NCBI GenBank assembly: GCA_035761045.1
Contig: DASTRU010000030.1
Coordinates: 1 to 16,170 of the forward strand
DNA: 16,170 nt
Reading direction: 5' to 3'
Source: DASTRU01 sp035761045
Lineage (GTDB): Bacteria > Pseudomonadota > Gammaproteobacteria > Burkholderiales > Burkholderiaceae_E
Both the position numbers and the translations under genes were made by a program. Below the pieces are notes generated by a model that saw only the letters and a program-made list of their open reading frames with translations, made no database searches and was not told where the DNA came from. Positions 14,922 to 16,170 of the stretch are shown here, one piece after another; positions within the stretch are counted from its first letter, which is position 1, and every line of letters begins with the position of its first letter.

Positions 14922-16170
14922 TTACGACATTTGCGCTTGCGCTTGTGTAATGCCTTCGTAAAGTCGGCGTAACGAAATAGGTTTGGTGACATACGCTTGA
15001 AACCCAGCATCAAGGGCGGCGCGACGATCGCTTTCCATCGCGAACGCGGTAAGCGCGACGGCGGGTAAGTCGTGCGCCCAAGCGTCTGGGCGGGAACGGA
15101 TGGCCTTTAACAACTCGATGCCGTCCATCGTCGGCATGCCGATATCGGACACCAGCACATCGAAATGCTCGCGATCGAGAATTCGAAGTGCCTCCGCCGC
15201 GGAGGACGCCAATTGCACTTGCGCGCCAAAGCTGCTTAAGGCCACTTGCGCCACTTCGCGCGCGTCCGCTTCGTCGTCCACCAACAAAATGCGCGCGCCG
15301 TGCAATGCGTTACCGGACTCCGTCTCGACGACATCGAGGCTTTGCAAGGATTTGAAATCGGTACTCGCTACGGCCAGCGGCAGTGAAACGGTGAACGCGG
15401 CGCCCCGCCCGCTGCCCGGGCTTTCCGCCAAAATTTCTCCGTGATGCAAATGCACGAGGCCGCGCGCGATCGACAACCCTAGACCGAGGCCACCGGCGCG
15501 GCGCTTGATCGACGCATCTTCTTGTCGCATGCGGTCAAACACATGCGGCAAAAAGTCCGACGCGATTCCTCGGCCCGTGTCGACCACGCGAATCATGGCT
15601 TGGCCAGACTGCGCCCATGTCGTGACGTCGATCCGTCCGCCGCTCTCGGTGAATTTAAGCGCGTTGCCTATTAAATTGGACAGCACTTGCGTGAGACGTC
15701 GCGCGTCGCCTTCCACCACGATCGGCGTTGCGTCCTTGCACGACAGCGCGACGCCTTTTTGTTGCGCGGCGTGCAGATGAGATAGCACCACGTCTTTCGT
15801 AAGACGCACGACATCGAGCGGAGCAACATCGAGCACGAGCTTGCCCGACATCACCGCGCTCATATCGATGAGGTCGTTGATCAACGCGGCTTGGTGTTGC
15901 GCGTTGCGACGAATGACCGCCGCCGCTTGGGCCAGCATGGGATCGCTACTGCCCTTGCGCGCGAGGATTTCCGACCAGCCCGTGATCGCGCTTAACGGCG
16001 AACGCAATTCGTGCGATGCCACCGCGAGAAACTCGTCGCGCATGCGCGTCACGCGTTCGGCTTGAGTGCGAGCATCGCGCTCCTCGTCGAGGGCGCGCTT
16101 GGTTTTCTCGGCGAGCGTCACGATTTCGTGCACATCCAGCAAGGTGCCAACCCAACGCACGATTTGTCGC
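14922..16170 (-). CDS. PAS-type hybrid histidine kinase with C-terminal receiver (partial, 5' end beyond right edge)
   Basis: The frame is open to the right edge. The first visible residues, RQIVRWVGTLLDVHE, are the end of a PAS/PAC domain, so the GTG at 16160 is not the true start; 415 residues are visible. A helical linker leads to HisKA with VASHELRSPLSAITGW (phospho-His near visible residue 53). The HATPase domain has SNLIGNALKFTESGG, VVDTGRGIA and GGLGLGLSIARG. A receiver domain follows from about residue 292, with ILLVDDEADA, phospho-acceptor Asp in VLVSDIGMPTMDG, the switch Thr in VALTAF and YVTKPIS. It has all residues needed for autophosphorylation and intramolecular transfer. No membrane segment is visible in this part. 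It heads the group leading into the response-regulator gene (57 nt away) and perhaps the hydrolase/carbamoyltransferase/DMFase-like cassette. The signal it senses is unknown. Confidence 0.93.
   Translation of the reverse strand, partial: RQIVRWVGTLLDVHEIVTLAEKTKRALDEERDARTQAERVTRMRDEFLAVASHELRSPLSAITGWSEILARKGSSDPMLAQAAAVIRRNAQHQAALINDLIDMSAVMSGKLVLDVAPLDVVRLTKDVVLSHLHAAQQKGVALSCKDATPIVVEGDARRLTQVLSNLIGNALKFTESGGRIDVTTWAQSGQAMIRVVDTGRGIASDFLPHVFDRMRQEDASIKRRAGGLGLGLSIARGLVHLHHGEILAESPGSGRGAAFTVSLPLAVASTDFKSLQSLDVVETESGNALHGARILLVDDEADAREVAQVALSSFGAQVQLASSAAEALRILDREHFDVLVSDIGMPTMDGIELLKAIRSRPDAWAHDLPAVALTAFAMESDRRAALDAGFQAYVTKPISLRRLYEGITQAQAQMS

Noticed and set aside
16158..16160. GTG as start codon of the right-hand hybrid kinase
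   Set aside because: The frame continues upstream to the edge, and the residues around this codon are the end of a PAS/PAC domain, so the gene begins outside the window.
1..16170. CRISPR arrays, tRNA or rRNA genes, insertion-sequence ends, prophage genes
   Set aside because: I saw no regularly spaced repeats, cloverleaf-like sequences, transposase or phage-like proteins; coding density is high and all genes are co-directional.

Overview
The window looks like chromosomal DNA from a Gram-negative, motile proteobacterium, most likely a betaproteobacterium. G+C is roughly 55-60% by eye. The evidence is a DUF2868 membrane protein paired with a DUF3482 GTPase (a pair I associate mainly with Burkholderiales and relatives), a methyl-accepting chemotaxis protein, a LivJ-type periplasmic binding protein and several soluble PAS-type histidine kinases. 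The organism assignment is inference. All eleven genes lie on the minus strand, so transcription runs from the right edge to the left. I see no convincing plus-strand gene, RNA gene, insertion sequence, CRISPR array or phage element.

In transcription order (right to left): (A) 16170-14436, the C-terminal part of a PAS-type hybrid histidine kinase/receiver protein cut by the right edge, then a single-domain CheY-like response regulator. (B) 14366-10030, a compact three-gene metabolic cassette: a PHA-synthase-like alpha/beta hydrolase with Ser in place of the usual nucleophilic Cys, a NodU/CmcH-family O-carbamoyltransferase, and a stand-alone protein resembling the C-terminal catalytic region of N,N-dimethylformamidase large subunit. 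The last two overlap by 4 nt. (C) 9947-7902, a double-PAS soluble histidine kinase whose N-terminus looks like a receiver domain that has lost its phospho-acceptor Asp. (D) 7822-3040, a tightly coupled three-gene unit: PAS hybrid histidine kinase with C-terminal receiver, DUF2868 membrane protein and DUF3482 GTPase, overlapping by 4 nt and 1 nt. (E) 2858-1, a periplasmic branched-chain-amino-acid-type binding protein 21 nt upstream of a methyl-accepting chemotaxis protein cut by the left edge. No ABC permease or ATPase is nearby, so the binding protein may be a chemotaxis ligand receptor.

The largest gap is 181 nt (2859-3039). It holds a candidate sigma-28-like promoter and two short hairpins. 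All other gaps are 108 nt or less, so much of the window could be co-transcribed.

The two parts most likely to be undescribed systems are the hydrolase/carbamoyltransferase/DMFase-like cassette (B), with signalling genes on both sides, and the translational coupling of a hybrid histidine kinase to the DUF2868/DUF3482 membrane-GTPase pair (D). Both have only family-level support; no product or signal can be read from sequence alone.
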